A DNA stretch of 64,000 nt from the NCBI RefSeq assembly GCF_013240295.1, contig NZ_JABETK010000004.1, forward strand, positions 62,001-126,000. The letters are read 5' to 3'. The notes beneath the pieces are model-generated. The model was not told the DNA's origin and searched no databases. It was given only the letters and a program-made list of their open reading frames with translations. Every line of letters starts with the position of its first letter. Within the stretch, counting starts at the first letter, position 1. The DNA comes from Neoaquamicrobium sediminum (GTDB taxonomy: Bacteria > Pseudomonadota > Alphaproteobacteria > Rhizobiales > Rhizobiaceae). Shown here piece after piece: positions 46,400 to 55,692 of the stretch. A program made the position numbers and the translations under genes.

Positions 46400-47583
46400 C
46401 AGTTCATCGCTTCAACGCACATCGCGACGCCCATGCCACCGCCGATGCAGAGCGTTGCCAGGCCCTTCTTCGCGCCGCGCCGCTTCATCTCGTAGACCAG
46501 CGTGTTGAAGATGCGCGCACCAGATGCCCCGATCGGGTGACCGATGGCGATCGCGCCGCCGTTCACGTTCACGATGTCCGGGTTCCAGCCCATGTCCTTG
46601 TTGACCGCACAGGCCTGCGCGGCAAAAGCCTCGTTGGCTTCGACCAGATCGAGGTCCTCGACCTTCCAGCCAGCCTTTTCGAGCGCCTTGCGCGATGCCG
46701 GGATCGGGCCGGTGCCCATGATTTTCGGATCGACGCCTGCCGTCGCCCAGGAAACGACGCGCGCCAGCGGCGTGATGCCACGACGTTGAGCCTCGTCTTC
46801 CGTCATCAGGACGACCGCGGCGGCGCCGTCGTTGATGCCGGACGCGTTACCGGCGGTCACCGTGCCCTCCTTGTCGAAGGCGGGCCGCAATTTCTGCATG
46901 GCTTCCAGGGTCGCGCCGTGCCGGATGTACTCGTCGTCGCCAACCACAACCTCGCCCTTGCGCGTCTTGATCGTCACCGGAACGATTTCATCCTTGAAAC
47001 GCCCGGCCTTCTGCGCGGCCTCCGCCTTGTTCTGCGAGGCGACCGCGAATGCGTCCTGCTCGTCCCGCGTGAGCTGCCACTGCCGGGCAACGTTCTCGGC
47101 CGTATTGCCCATGTGGTAGCCGTTAAACGCATCCCACAGCCCGTCGCGGATCATCGTGTCGATCATCGAGTAATCGCCCATCTTCACGCCCGCGCGCAGA
47201 TGCGCGCAATGGGTGGATAGCGACATCGATTCCTGCCCGCCGGCCACGATGATGCCTGCATCCCCGCTGGCGATCTGCTGCATGCCGATGGCGATTGTGC
47301 GAAGGCCCGAGCCACAGACCTGGTTCAGCCCCCAGGCGGACGCTTCCTTCGGAACGCCGGCGGCGATCGCGGCCTGGCGCGCTGGGTTCTGCCCCTGGCC
47401 CGCGGTCAGCACCTGACCAAGAATGACCTCGTCCACTTCTGCCGCATCGACGCCGGCACGCGCAAGCGCCTCGCGGATTGCCACGGCGCCAAGCTCGTGC
47501 GCCGGGGTTGCTGCAAATGCGCCGTTGAAGGAGCCGACGGGCGTGCGCGCGGCACTGGCGATGACGATGGCGGGAGCGGACAT
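46399..47583 (-). CDS. phaA: Acetyl-CoA C-acetyltransferase
   Basis: This 394-residue thiolase joins two acetyl-CoA to acetoacetyl-CoA. The acylation cysteine lies in [12 protein letters not shown] near residue 91, the second signature is [19 protein letters not shown] near residue 343, and the base cysteine is in [11 protein letters not shown] near residue 381. Length is normal. The ATG at 47583 is chosen for likeness (MSAPAIVI); upstream in-frame codons have no likeness. It is divergent from phaR, sharing a 207-base promoter region. Confidence 0.96.
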   Translation of the reverse strand: MSAPAIVIASAARTPVGSFNGAFAATPAHELGAVAIREALARAGVDAAEVDEVILGQVLTAGQGQNPARQAAIAAGVPKEASAWGLNQVCGSGLRTIAIGMQQIASGDAGIIVAGGQESMSLSTHCAHLRAGVKMGDYSMIDTMIRDGLWDAFNGYHMGNTAENVARQWQLTRDEQDAFAVASQNKAEAAQKAGRFKDEIVPVTIKTRKGEVVVGDDEYIRHGATLEAMQKLRPAFDKEGTVTAGNASGINDGAAAVVLMTEDEAQRRGITPLARVVSWATAGVDPKIMGTGPIPASRKALEKAGWKVEDLDLVEANEAFAAQACAVNKDMGWNPDIVNVNGGAIAIGHPIGASGARIFNTLVYEMKRRGAKKGLATLCIGGGMGVAMCVEAMN

Positions 47584-47790
47584 GGCGGTTTCCTCGAACT
47601 CGTTGGCATGTTGGCCTCTACTCATGTTTCTTGCCCGATCACGGGCACGAGTCAAACCGGAATGTGAGGCCGGCGGTCTTGCACTGCACAAAGCGCTTTC
47701 ATTTGCCGGTCATTTGCGCATATCCTGCCGGTCAGGGTCGCAGATGGGCCTTGTACGACGTCTGTGTAGCCGCATTCCGGGAGGTCATGA

Positions 47791-48390
47791 ATGCCCGCAA
47801 AAGACGATCCGGTGGTGATAAAAAAATACGCCAACCGCCGCCTCTACAACACGGGCACCAGCACCTATGTGACGCTGGAAGATCTGGCGGAAATGGTGAA
47901 GAAGGGCGAGGAATTCACCGTCCAGGACGCCAAGAGCGGCGAGGATATCACTCATCCGGTACTCACCCAGATCATCTTCGAGCTGGAGAACAAGGACGGG
48001 CAGAACATGCTGCCGATCCCGTTCCTGCGCCAGCTCATAGCCTTCTACGGCGACCAGATGCAGATGGTCGTGCCAAGCTTCCTCGAGCAGTCGATGATGG
48101 CGTTCGCCAAGGAGCAGGAACGCTTTCGCGAGCAGATGAAGGACGCCATCGGCAAGTCGCCGATGGAGATGATGAAGATCACGACCCCGATGAAGGCGAT
48201 CGAGGAACAGACGCGCCGCAACGTCGAGCTCTTCCAGAACGCCATGCGCATGTTCACGCCATTTCCTCCGCAGACGACGCAGGACACGACTGAGGAAGAC
48301 GCTACCGGCGACAAGCCTGACGACCTTCAGGACCTGAAGGATCAGATCGCGGCCATGCAGCGCAAACTCGACCAGATGGGGCGTGGATAG
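47791..48390 (+). CDS. phaR: Polyhydroxyalkanoate synthesis repressor PhaR
   Basis: This 199-residue regulator binds both DNA and PHB granules and represses phasin and other genes when the polymer is scarce. The N-terminal DNA-binding domain has KKYANRRLYNTGTSTYVTLEDL; the accumulation domain has VLTQIIFELENKDGQNMLPIPFLRQLI near residue 57 and an FEQSMMAF-like helix. The C-terminal tail is a coiled coil. The ATG at 47791 follows GGGAGG at 47779-47784. It is divergent from phaA. Confidence 0.94.
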   Translation: MPAKDDPVVIKKYANRRLYNTGTSTYVTLEDLAEMVKKGEEFTVQDAKSGEDITHPVLTQIIFELENKDGQNMLPIPFLRQLIAFYGDQMQMVVPSFLEQSMMAFAKEQERFREQMKDAIGKSPMEMMKITTPMKAIEEQTRRNVELFQNAMRMFTPFPPQTTQDTTEEDATGDKPDDLQDLKDQIAAMQRKLDQMGRG

Positions 48391-48408
48391 GCTCTGCCCG
48401 GTCGCTGA

Positions 48409-48771
48409 TCAGGCGCCTGTTGGTTTGTCTTGATCACTCGCCTCGCGCAGCGCGCTTGTTTCCGCCGGCGACAGGTGCTCGACGACCTGCACGATGCTCG
48501 TCAGCTCGATCTCAGGATAGTGCTCGCGCATGCCTTCGAGCATCACGGCGTCGGGCCATTCCTCCTGCCGCCCGAGGAAGGTAGCCGCTTCGCTGAGCGG
48601 CATGTCCGTGCATTTCGTGACCCGCACGACGGCAGACCTGCAATCATCGCCTTCGCAGACATAGGTCATCAGGCCTGGCTCGATGCGATGCTCGCGCCAG
48701 CGGATGGTGGAAGTCTTTTCGCCGCTTTCCACCAGCGGGAACAGTCGGGCGACCACCTTCAGGGTTTGCAT
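48409..48771 (-). CDS. ASCH domain protein
   Basis: This 120-residue protein has the ASCH fold, related to PUA RNA-binding domains: LFPLVESGEKTSTIRWREHRIEPG is the typical opening with a conserved G-x-K-x-x-T and arginine. Some ASCH proteins are RNA-binding or acetylcytidine amidohydrolases. The catalytic pattern needed for the latter (K-T-E with serine) is only partly evident, so I name the domain only. It is convergent with phaR. Confidence 0.8.
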   Translation of the reverse strand: MQTLKVVARLFPLVESGEKTSTIRWREHRIEPGLMTYVCEGDDCRSAVVRVTKCTDMPLSEAATFLGRQEEWPDAVMLEGMREHYPEIELTSIVQVVEHLSPAETSALREASDQDKPTGA

Positions 48772-48802
48772 CGGTATCTCCAGAAATAGATGTCAGGCAG
48801 CG

Positions 48803-50389
48803 TTACCAGCCCAGCGCGCAACCGTCCTTGCGCGGATCGGACCCGCCGACGAGGAACCCGTTCTCATCGTCGATGACGATCATCTGCCCGCCCCCATGCG
48901 GTGCGCCGGCGTCGCGCACCTGATGTCCCCGCGCAACCAGATCGCTGCGGATCTGCGCCGGAATCCCGCCTTCCGCGTCGAGAATACCGTCATCGCCCCA
49001 GAACAGCCGAGGGTGATCGAGCGCTTCCTGAGCGTCCATGCCGCGGTCGACCAGGTTGGAAAAGACGTGGGCGTGCCCCATAGGCTGGTAGTCGCCGCCC
49101 ATCACACCGAAAGAGACTGCAGCACGCCTATTCTTCATAGCCATCGCGGGAATGATCGTGTGCATCGGTCGCTTCCCGCCACCGAGTTCGTTTGGGTGTC
49201 CCTCTTCGAGCGTAAAACAGCCGCCCCGGTTTTGAAGCGCGATCCCGGAACGCGGCGTGACCACTTTGGAGCCGAAAGCGCTATAGACCGAATTGATGAA
49301 AGAGACGGCGCGCCGGTCGCGATCGACCACCGTCAGATAGACCGTGTCCGACCGCGCCATTTCCGGCAGGACAACGGACGGATTGCGTCGCTCCATGCTC
49401 AGTTGTGCGCCAAGCGAATGTATAAAACTGTAGGAAAGCAGCTCCTCCGGTGTCCGCGTCATCGTGGCGGGGTCGGCAACCAGATGATCGCGCACGGAAT
49501 AAGCGAGGCGTGCCGCCTCGATCTCCATGTGATAGCGCTCCGCGCTGCCCGTGGGGAGCTTGCCGATACCGTGCGCCTCCATCAGCCGCAGCAGGATAAG
49601 CGCCGTCACGCCCTGCCCGCTGGGCGGGATTTCGAGCACGTCATACCCGCCGTAGGAAACGGAGAGCGGCGTCACCCAGTCAGCAGCGACGGCGGCAAGG
49701 TCCTCTTCGCTGAGAAAGCCGCCCTGTCCGCGAACGGTCGCTGCCATCTCGGCCGCGATCTCGCCTTCGTAGAATGCCCTTGCACCGTCCTTGGCGATGG
49801 CCCGCAAAGTCGCGCCAAGCGCCGGAAAGCGAAACCGGATGCCGGCCGCCGGTGCATCCCCGTCACGTAGACAGTGGATCGCCGCGCCGCGATCGCCACG
49901 CAGCGCCGGGACATGCAACGCCCAGTCGCGAGCAACCCGCGCATGAACCGCAAAGCCCTCCTCGGCGTAGCGGATCGCATCGGCAAACAGCCGGTCGAAC
50001 CCCATGGTGCCGAAGCGTGCACTCAGGCGAGACCAGGCGTCCACCGCGCCGGGCGCCGTCACTGCATGAACGCCCGTTTGCGGCATTGAGGCAAAACCAT
50101 TGTCGCGATACCAGGCCGGATCGGAGGCGGCTGGCGCGCGGCCCGAACCGTTGAGCCCATGAACGGTTCCGTCGGGCTCGGCGAGAATGACGAAGCAGTC
50201 GCCGCCGATGCCGGTCATATGCGGCTCGACAACGCAAAGTGTCGCGGAAGCAGCGATCGCGGCATCGACCGCATTGCCGCCTTCCTTCAGTACGGCAAGC
50301 GCTGTTGCCGTAGCCAGCGGGTGCGACGTTGCCGCCATGCCGTTTTCCGCGATGACGGGTGACCGTCCGGGCTGATCGAAATCGCGCAT
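48803..50389 (-). CDS. ggt: Gamma-glutamyltransferase family protein
   Basis: This 528-residue member of the Ntn-hydrolase gamma-glutamyltransferase family probably cleaves glutathione or related gamma-glutamyl compounds. The N-terminal region has AENGMAATSHPLATATALAVLKEGGNAVDAA; the nucleophile threonine lies in ARSDTVYLTVVDRD near residue 350, where the precursor would cleave itself, and GGKRPMHTIIPAM near residue 420 binds the glutamyl group. No signal peptide is seen, so it may be cytoplasmic. Many such rhizobial proteins have unknown substrates. The membrane protein gene is upstream. Confidence 0.88.
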   Translation of the reverse strand: MRDFDQPGRSPVIAENGMAATSHPLATATALAVLKEGGNAVDAAIAASATLCVVEPHMTGIGGDCFVILAEPDGTVHGLNGSGRAPAASDPAWYRDNGFASMPQTGVHAVTAPGAVDAWSRLSARFGTMGFDRLFADAIRYAEEGFAVHARVARDWALHVPALRGDRGAAIHCLRDGDAPAAGIRFRFPALGATLRAIAKDGARAFYEGEIAAEMAATVRGQGGFLSEEDLAAVAADWVTPLSVSYGGYDVLEIPPSGQGVTALILLRLMEAHGIGKLPTGSAERYHMEIEAARLAYSVRDHLVADPATMTRTPEELLSYSFIHSLGAQLSMERRNPSVVLPEMARSDTVYLTVVDRDRRAVSFINSVYSAFGSKVVTPRSGIALQNRGGCFTLEEGHPNELGGGKRPMHTIIPAMAMKNRRAAVSFGVMGGDYQPMGHAHVFSNLVDRGMDAQEALDHPRLFWGDDGILDAEGGIPAQIRSDLVARGHQVRDAGAPHGGGQMIVIDDENGFLVGGSDPRKDGCALGW

Positions 50390-50405
50390 GCTCTGCTCCG
50401 GCCTG

Positions 50406-50807
50406 TTAGCGGAAATTCACGTCGCGCGAGGCCGCACGGAGCGACACCGCGAACCCCGCCAGAACGTCGACAAGCGTGATCGCCATCAGGATGAAGAACA
50501 GCGAGCTGGCCGCCTGCCGCACGAGCAGGAACTCAACGAGGAACGCCACGAAAACGAAGGTTGAAAGCAGGTGGTCGACCACGGAAGCGTTCGACGTGCG
50601 GGTCGCCTTGACGATCTCGACGAACAGCAGCGCCAGCGCAAGCAGCACGATCATGTCGGCGATGCTCATGGCCCATATGCCGCCCGAGAGCATGGTCAGC
50701 GAGAACATCTCCGCCTGCCACGGGTCGCCGAGGTCGCCGAACAGCCCCGCAAGGCCGAGGTTAAAGACGACGAAGGGAACGATCATCAGCGGGATATGGG
50801 CGAACAT
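50406..50807 (-). CDS. Four-span membrane protein of unknown function
   Basis: This 133-residue protein has four hydrophobic segments: IPLMIVPFVVFNLGLAGLF, MSIADMIVLLALALLFVEIV, LLSTFVFVAFLVEFLLV and LFFILMAITLVDVLAGFAV. I do not recognise a characterised family. It lies 16 bases upstream of the gamma-glutamyltransferase gene on the same strand, so co-transcription is likely, but this says little about its task. Confidence 0.75.
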   Translation of the reverse strand: MFAHIPLMIVPFVVFNLGLAGLFGDLGDPWQAEMFSLTMLSGGIWAMSIADMIVLLALALLFVEIVKATRTSNASVVDHLLSTFVFVAFLVEFLLVRQAASSLFFILMAITLVDVLAGFAVSLRAASRDVNFR

Positions 50808-50968
50808 GGCGGGCTCCGGACACGTGGGTTACCTTGTAGCGCGAAAAACCGCTGCGCGGTCAAGCACCTGCTTCAAGCGGGAGACTACGAATCACCCGCT
50901 TCCAGGCACTCAAGATGAGGCGTGCCGCAGCGTTGATCTGTTCCGGATCGATACAGTTTCGATCAAAA

Positions 50969-50997
50969 TTAACCATCCTGTTAAGCTTCAGTTAAGC
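50969..50997 (+). promoter_or_regulatory. CtrA-like binding sites
   Basis: TTAACCAT (50969-50976) is a classical CtrA half-site, and TTAAGCTTCAGTTAA (50981-50995) has the full TTAA-N7-TTAA spacing. They lie 30-55 bases upstream of the candidate small RNA. An inverted repeat GATCGA-N7-TCGATC lies just before at 50946-50964. Confidence 0.55.
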
Positions 50998-51022
50998 TTT
51001 ACATGGCATTACTGTGTGCATC

Positions 51023-51112
51023 CAGTGATCTGGATTCTTACCGAGTGGCTGGGCCACTCCGTTTGACGCCTCCCTGTTAACTCCTGAGAGCCGCCTTTGC
51101 GGCTCTTTTTTT
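51023..51112 (+). ncRNA. Candidate small RNA with intrinsic terminator
   Basis: Within the gene-free stretch 50808-51290, a compact sequence has the build of a trans-acting small RNA. A hairpin GAGTGGC-TGG-GCCACTC lies at 51043-51059. It is followed by a single-stranded CU-rich stretch with CCTCCC and ACTCC (anti-Shine-Dalgarno-like), then a strong terminator stem AGAGCCGC-CTTT-GCGGCTCT with seven T bases (51087-51112). CtrA-like sites lie just upstream; the start site near 51023 is estimated. No open frame reaches the terminator, so it does not end a protein gene. Confidence 0.6.
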
Positions 51113-51148
51113 ATGCCCGGTTCCCTTATTTCCGCCATCTCGACCGCG

Positions 51149-51163
51149 TTAACCTTTCGTTAA
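51149..51163 (+). promoter_or_regulatory. CtrA-like box upstream of the DUF1465 gene
   Basis: TTAACCTTTCGTTAA matches the TTAA-N7-TTAA consensus of the alphaproteobacterial cell-cycle regulator CtrA. It lies 128 bases upstream of the DUF1465 start, so the leader would be about 100 bases if the box overlaps a -35 element. Confidence 0.5.
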
Positions 51164-51290
51164 ACACGTGCTTGCCTTCGGAAGGCCGAGGGATCAAAGT
51201 CCGGTCGATATCGTTTAGGCACCGGCGACCGAGAGCCGGGACCGCCGGACGAGGGAATGCAGCGTCAGTAAATTCGCGGGGTGCAAGGTC

Positions 51291-51821
51291 ATGCAAGAGC
51301 AGGGTCACGGGGAAACCAACACGGTCAAGCTCGCCGAGAGGCGCGTCTTTTCCAGTTCCTTCAAGCCCCTCTACAACGAAGGCATGACGCTGGTTGAGCG
51401 GGCAGCCGAATATCTCGACGGTGAAGGCCGAGCGGCCGCAAAGACGCTGACGCGCGTCGGCGCGACACTATACGCCGCAGAGTCGATGCGGCTGACGACA
51501 CGGCTGATGCAGATCGCCTCGTGGCTGCTGCTCCAGCGCGCTGCGAACTCCGGTGAGATGACCCGCGACCAGGTGGCCGCCGAGAAGGCCAAGGTACGGC
51601 TCGACACGACCTCAGCACCGACCGACACGGCTGGCTGGACCGAATTGCCGGACACTTTCCGCACGATCGTCGATCATTCGCTGCGTCTTCAGGCGCTGGT
51701 GCGTCGTATGGACGACGAGATCTACGGCGAGCCGGCGAGCCAGCGCTACGTGGCGCCGCAGCGCGGCAACCCGGTGTCTGACCAGATCAATCTGCTGCAC
51801 ACGGCTTTCGCCCGCGGATAG
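51291..51821 (+). CDS. DUF1465 protein
   Basis: This 176-residue protein belongs to DUF1465, restricted to alphaproteobacteria. Visible features are VFSSSFKPLYNEGMTLVERAA near residue 17, then MRLTTRLMQIASWLLLQRA near residue 65 and the C-terminal VSDQINLLHTAFARG. It is mainly helical and has no known enzymatic motif. A CtrA-like box upstream suggests cell-cycle control. The function is not known. It is convergent with the TauE/SafE gene, three bases apart. Confidence 0.88.
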   Translation: MQEQGHGETNTVKLAERRVFSSSFKPLYNEGMTLVERAAEYLDGEGRAAAKTLTRVGATLYAAESMRLTTRLMQIASWLLLQRAANSGEMTRDQVAAEKAKVRLDTTSAPTDTAGWTELPDTFRTIVDHSLRLQALVRRMDDEIYGEPASQRYVAPQRGNPVSDQINLLHTAFARG

Positions 51822-51824
51822 TCG

Positions 51825-52601
51825 CTATCCGGCCAGTTGGCGGGCAATTGCATCGAAAACGCTATCGAAGGCGGGCAGCGCCAGCAGCGCCGCCATGACG
51901 ACGAGCGCGAAGGTCACCATCCGGTAGAGCCACTCGCCGCCTCGGGAAAACATCGCCCAGCCGGCAAGAATGCCGACGAAGTAGGCGGGTGCCGCGAGCA
52001 GCCCCAGCGTGACGACGTCTCGCTGGAACAGCCCGGCAAACCAGAGATTGCCGATCGAGACGAACTCCCCGAGCAGGAACAGGGACAGCAGGTTGGCCCT
52101 GATGATGGTGGCCGGGAGCCCGCTCGCCATCCAGTAGGCGATTACGGGCGGGCCGGGTATCGAGGCCACGCCGGAAAGCACGCCCGCCACACCGCCCACG
52201 CCCAGGGAAGTGAGCCGGTTGCGCGGGCCCTTATAGCGCCAGCCCGTCCACAACACGAAGACGCAGCACAGGATTGCGCCACAGATCATCCAGCGCAGCA
52301 CCGTCTCGTCGCCATGTGTCAGCAGCCAGATGCCAGCCGGGAACAGAAGGAACAGTCCAAGCGTGACCGGCAGCACTTCCTGCCAGCGCGCGATACGCAG
52401 CGCCGGCACCGTGACAGGCACGGATGGCAGCGAGTCGATGATGACGATAATGACCAGGGCCGCCTTCGGCCCATACAAGGCACCCGCCACCGGAGCCACG
52501 ATCATGCCGGTGCCGAAGCCGGACAGTCCCTTGGCAACGCCGGCAACGAGCACGACTGCCAGCAGGGTCATCATTGAAAGGTCGAGCGGCGGAAGGTTCA
52601 T
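51825..52601 (-). CDS. TauE/SafE family membrane protein
   Basis: This 258-residue protein has about eight membrane spans in the two-repeat TauE/SafE layout. The first repeat opens AVVLVAGVAKGLSGFGTGMIVAP, the family signature; the second has GVGGVAGVLSGVASIPGPPVIAYW. Members export sulfite, sulfonates or related anions, but the substrate is not clear here. The ATG at 52601 is chosen because the upstream frame lacks likeness. It is divergent from ruvC. Confidence 0.88.
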   Translation of the reverse strand: MNLPPLDLSMMTLLAVVLVAGVAKGLSGFGTGMIVAPVAGALYGPKAALVIIVIIDSLPSVPVTVPALRIARWQEVLPVTLGLFLLFPAGIWLLTHGDETVLRWMICGAILCCVFVLWTGWRYKGPRNRLTSLGVGGVAGVLSGVASIPGPPVIAYWMASGLPATIIRANLLSLFLLGEFVSIGNLWFAGLFQRDVVTLGLLAAPAYFVGILAGWAMFSRGGEWLYRMVTFALVVMAALLALPAFDSVFDAIARQLAG

Positions 52602-52772
52602 CTTGTCCGGCTGTATGCGATCGGAAGTTGCGGCAAGGCGATACAGCCCGAGACCCCATCGAGACAGTGCAAGGGGGAACCGCAACGCTGGTCCAGCACA
52701 CAGCCCTGCCATTTGTTGCCGGTTTGTTCACTTTTCCATGGCATTGCCCGATGATCGGACTAGGGTGACATC

Positions 52773-53297
52773 ATGAACGACACGATTCGCGTCATCGGCA
52801 TCGACCCCGGCCTGCGCCGCACCGGCTGGGGTGTGGTGGAGGCACAGGGCAACACGCTGCGCTTTGTCGCGGCCGGCACGGTGCGCTCGAACGACAAGGA
52901 CGACCTCGCATCTCGCCTGCGTCAGATCCACGACGGTCTGTCTGCAATCGTGCACGGGCAGATGCCGCACGAGGCGGCCGTCGAGCAGACATTCGTCAAC
53001 AAGGACGCGACCGCGACGCTGAAGCTCGGCCAGGCGCGCGGCGTCGCGATGCTGGTGCCGGCGCTGGCCGGCCTGCAGGTTTCGGAATATGCACCCAACG
53101 CCGTCAAGAAGGCGGTGATCGGCGTCGGCCATGGCGACAAGAAGCAGATTCATATGATGGTGCGCGTGCTGATGCCGCGAGCGTCCTTCGACAGCGACCA
53201 TGCGGCGGATGCGCTCGCCATCGCCATCTGCCATGTTCACCATCGCCAGAGCGTGACGGGGCGGCTGGCGGCGGCCGCACTTGCGGCGGCCGGTTAA
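52773..53297 (+). CDS. ruvC: Holliday junction resolvase RuvC
   Basis: This 174-residue nuclease cuts Holliday junctions. The four acidic catalytic residues are visible: D in [13 protein letters not shown] near residue 10, E in [11 protein letters not shown] near residue 70, and the pair in [13 protein letters not shown] near residue 143. The basic loop between lies as expected. Length is normal. It heads the ruvC-ruvA-ruvB group, with 21 bases to the ruvA ATG at 53319. Confidence 0.96.
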   Translation: MNDTIRVIGIDPGLRRTGWGVVEAQGNTLRFVAAGTVRSNDKDDLASRLRQIHDGLSAIVHGQMPHEAAVEQTFVNKDATATLKLGQARGVAMLVPALAGLQVSEYAPNAVKKAVIGVGHGDKKQIHMMVRVLMPRASFDSDHAADALAIAICHVHHRQSVTGRLAAAALAAAG

Positions 53298-53318
53298 AAC
53301 AACGAGCGGGTGGCGGGG

Positions 53319-53939
53319 ATGATCGGCAAGCTCAAGGGAACGGTCGACGAGATCGACGAGGATCACTGCATTATCGACGTTCACGGCGTCGGCTATGTTG
53401 CTTATTGCCCGGCTCGTACGCTGGCGGCGCTGCCCGGCAGGGGCGAGGCGGCCGTGCTCTTCATCGAGACCTATGTGCGCGAGGACATGATCCGGCTCTA
53501 CGGTTTCGCGACGGTGCTAGAGCGGGAGTGGTTCCGCCTGCTGCAAAACAATGTCCAGGGCGTCGGCGCCAAGGTCGCGCTGGCGGTGCTGTCGACCCTG
53601 TCGCCTTCGGAACTCGCCAACGCGATCGCGCTGCGCGACATCGCCATGGTGGCCAGGGCGCCGGGCGTCGGCAAGAAGGTAGCCGAGCGCATCGTCACCG
53701 AGCTTAAATCGAAGGCGCCCGCCTTCGCAGGCGATGCATCCGGCACGATCGGCTTCAAGCAGGAGATCGGCGAAGGCGTGGCGCCGGCGCCGATTGCCGA
53801 CGCGATCTCGGCGCTGACCAATCTCGGCTACTCGCGCGACATGGCTGCAAACGCCGTCGCGGCTGCCATGAAAGCCGCCGGCGAGGATGCGGATTCGGCC
53901 AAGCTCATCCGGCTCGGGCTGAAGGAACTGGCGCGGTGA
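53319..53939 (+). CDS. ruvA: Holliday junction helicase subunit RuvA
   Basis: This 206-residue protein binds four-way junctions and guides RuvB. It begins [19 protein letters not shown], the OB-fold; the helix-hairpin-helix motifs follow ([21 protein letters not shown] and [20 protein letters not shown]), and the C-terminal domain III ([18 protein letters not shown]) contacts RuvB. I chose the ATG at 53319, with GGCGGGG upstream, over a GTG at 53310, because the family begins MIG. Confidence 0.95.
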   Translation: MIGKLKGTVDEIDEDHCIIDVHGVGYVAYCPARTLAALPGRGEAAVLFIETYVREDMIRLYGFATVLEREWFRLLQNNVQGVGAKVALAVLSTLSPSELANAIALRDIAMVARAPGVGKKVAERIVTELKSKAPAFAGDASGTIGFKQEIGEGVAPAPIADAISALTNLGYSRDMAANAVAAAMKAAGEDADSAKLIRLGLKELAR

Positions 53940-53980
53940 GCAGGCTTGTGCCGAAGCGCGCCGCGTGAAATGAAAAAGCC

Positions 53981-55016
53981 ATGAACACCGCCCCCGTCTC
54001 ATATCGGCAGAAAAGCGCGGCGAGGACGTCGAGCAGACGCTACGTCCGCAGTCGCTTGACGAATTCGTCGGCCAGGCGGCGGCGCGCGCCAACCTCAAAG
54101 TCTTCATCGAAGCCGCCAGAATCGCGGCGAGGCGCTCGACCACGTGCTGTTCGTCGGTCCGCCGGGCCTCGGCAAGACCACACTGGCGCAGATCATGGCG
54201 CGCGAGCTGGGCGTCAATTTTCGCTCGACCTCTGGCCCCGTCATCGCCAAGGCGGGCGACCTTGCGGCCCTTCTGACCAATCTCGAGGACCGCGACGTCC
54301 TATTCATCGACGAAATCCATCGTCTCAACCCGGCAGTGGAAGAAATCCTGTATCCGGCGATGGAGGACTTTCAGCTCGATCTCATCATCGGCGAGGGACC
54401 GGCTGCGCGGTCGGTGAAGATCGATCTCGCACGCTTCACGCTTGTCGCCGCCACCACCCGCCTGGGGCTCATCACCAACCCGCTGCGTGACCGGTTCGGC
54501 ATTCCGGTGCGGCTCGACTTCTATACAGTCGAGGAACTGGAATTGATCGTGCGGCGCGGGGCCCGCATCCTGTCGTTGGCGATGGACGACGATGGTGCCA
54601 CCGAGATTGCGCGGCGCGCGCGTGGCACCCCGCGTATCGCCGGTCGCCTGTTGCGGCGCGTGCGGGATTTCGCCTCCGTCGCCGGCGCCGAGGTTGTCGA
54701 CCGCAAGGTGGCCGATGCGGCTTTGACGCGACTCGAGGTCGACGCGCTCGGCCTCGACAATCTCGACAGGCGCTATCTTGGCATGATCGCCCGCAATTTC
54801 GGCGGCGGGCCGGTCGGCATCGAAACGATCGCGGCCGGCCTTTCCGAACCACGCGACGCGATCGAGGACATCATCGAGCCCTATCTGATCCAGCAGGGCT
54901 TCATCCAGCGCACGCCGCGCGGTCGCGTGCTCACCGCCAATGCATGGCGTCATCTGGGGCTGGATGCGCCCGCCAACATCGCCCAGCAGCAGATCAACCT
55001 GTTTCAGGAAGAATGA
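53981..55016 (+). CDS. ruvB: Holliday junction helicase RuvB, two frameshifts
   Basis: The AAA+ motor of branch migration, about 345 residues. The ATG at 53981 begins MNTAP, then one base is missing in the C5 run at 53991-53995 before [18 protein letters not shown], and a second near 54120 before [19 protein letters not shown]. Further on come [11 protein letters not shown] (Walker B), [17 protein letters not shown] (sensor) and the winged-helix [17 protein letters not shown]. The rest is normal. As ruvB is a core repair gene, two breaks suggest sequencing errors. Its stop overlaps the ybgC start. Confidence 0.9.
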
Positions 55017-55471
55017 GCGCTAACGAAACGATACCCGCCGGGCTCTCCGGCGAGCTGACCGAATACGGGCATCGCCTCGACGCGCGGGTCTATTATGCCG
55101 ACACGGACTTTTCCGGCGTGGTCTATCATGCCCGCTATCTGGAATTCTTCGAGCGCGGCCGCTCCGATTTCCTGCGCCTTGCCGGGGTGCACCACACTGA
55201 GCTTGCCGACGGCAAGCATGGCGAAAAGCTCGTCTGGGTGGTCAAGCGCATGGAAATCGATTTTCGCGCCCCTGCCCGCATCGACGACATCCTGATTGTG
55301 GAAACCCGCACCGAGAAGGTGTCCGGCGCGCGTATCTTCATGGCGCAACAACTCAAGCGCGGCGAGGAGCTGCTCGTCGAGGCGAAGGTCGAGGCTGCGA
55401 TCATCTCCGAGAGCGGCCGGCCGCGCAGGTTTCCCAGGGAATGGGTAGCCGCCTTCATGCCGCGCTCCTGA
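55013..55471 (+). CDS. ybgC: Tol-Pal-associated acyl-CoA thioesterase
   Basis: This 152-residue hotdog-fold thioesterase has the YbgC signature [26 protein letters not shown] near residue 25, including the catalytic aspartate. YbgC hydrolyses short or phospholipid-linked acyl-CoA thioesters and is found in tol-pal clusters across proteobacteria. The ATG at 55013 overlaps the ruvB stop by four bases, which fixes the start. The 221 bases to tolQ contain TTAACCTTAACG and no gene. Confidence 0.94.
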   Translation: MSANETIPAGLSGELTEYGHRLDARVYYADTDFSGVVYHARYLEFFERGRSDFLRLAGVHHTELADGKHGEKLVWVVKRMEIDFRAPARIDDILIVETRTEKVSGARIFMAQQLKRGEELLVEAKVEAAIISESGRPRRFPREWVAAFMPRS

Positions 55472-55692
55472 GCAGACCCGCATAACAGATCCTTAACCTT
55501 AACGGTCCATCAAGATCGTGGTGAACGTCGCGTGAATTCGACGCGCCTTCGTTTCACCAAATTTGGCCCGGAAAAGGCCGAAACCGCGCATTGAGGGCGA
55601 GTTCGGACCGACGACGGACCGAGGTCGATAGGGAATGATGCGCACGGGCAGCCGCTGGCGAATGCCCGACACTCTTTAGGGACTAAGGATTC

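Noticed and set aside
54300-54953. Minus-strand frame opposite ruvB
   Set aside because: It lies wholly within the conserved AAA+ region of ruvB and has no family likeness.
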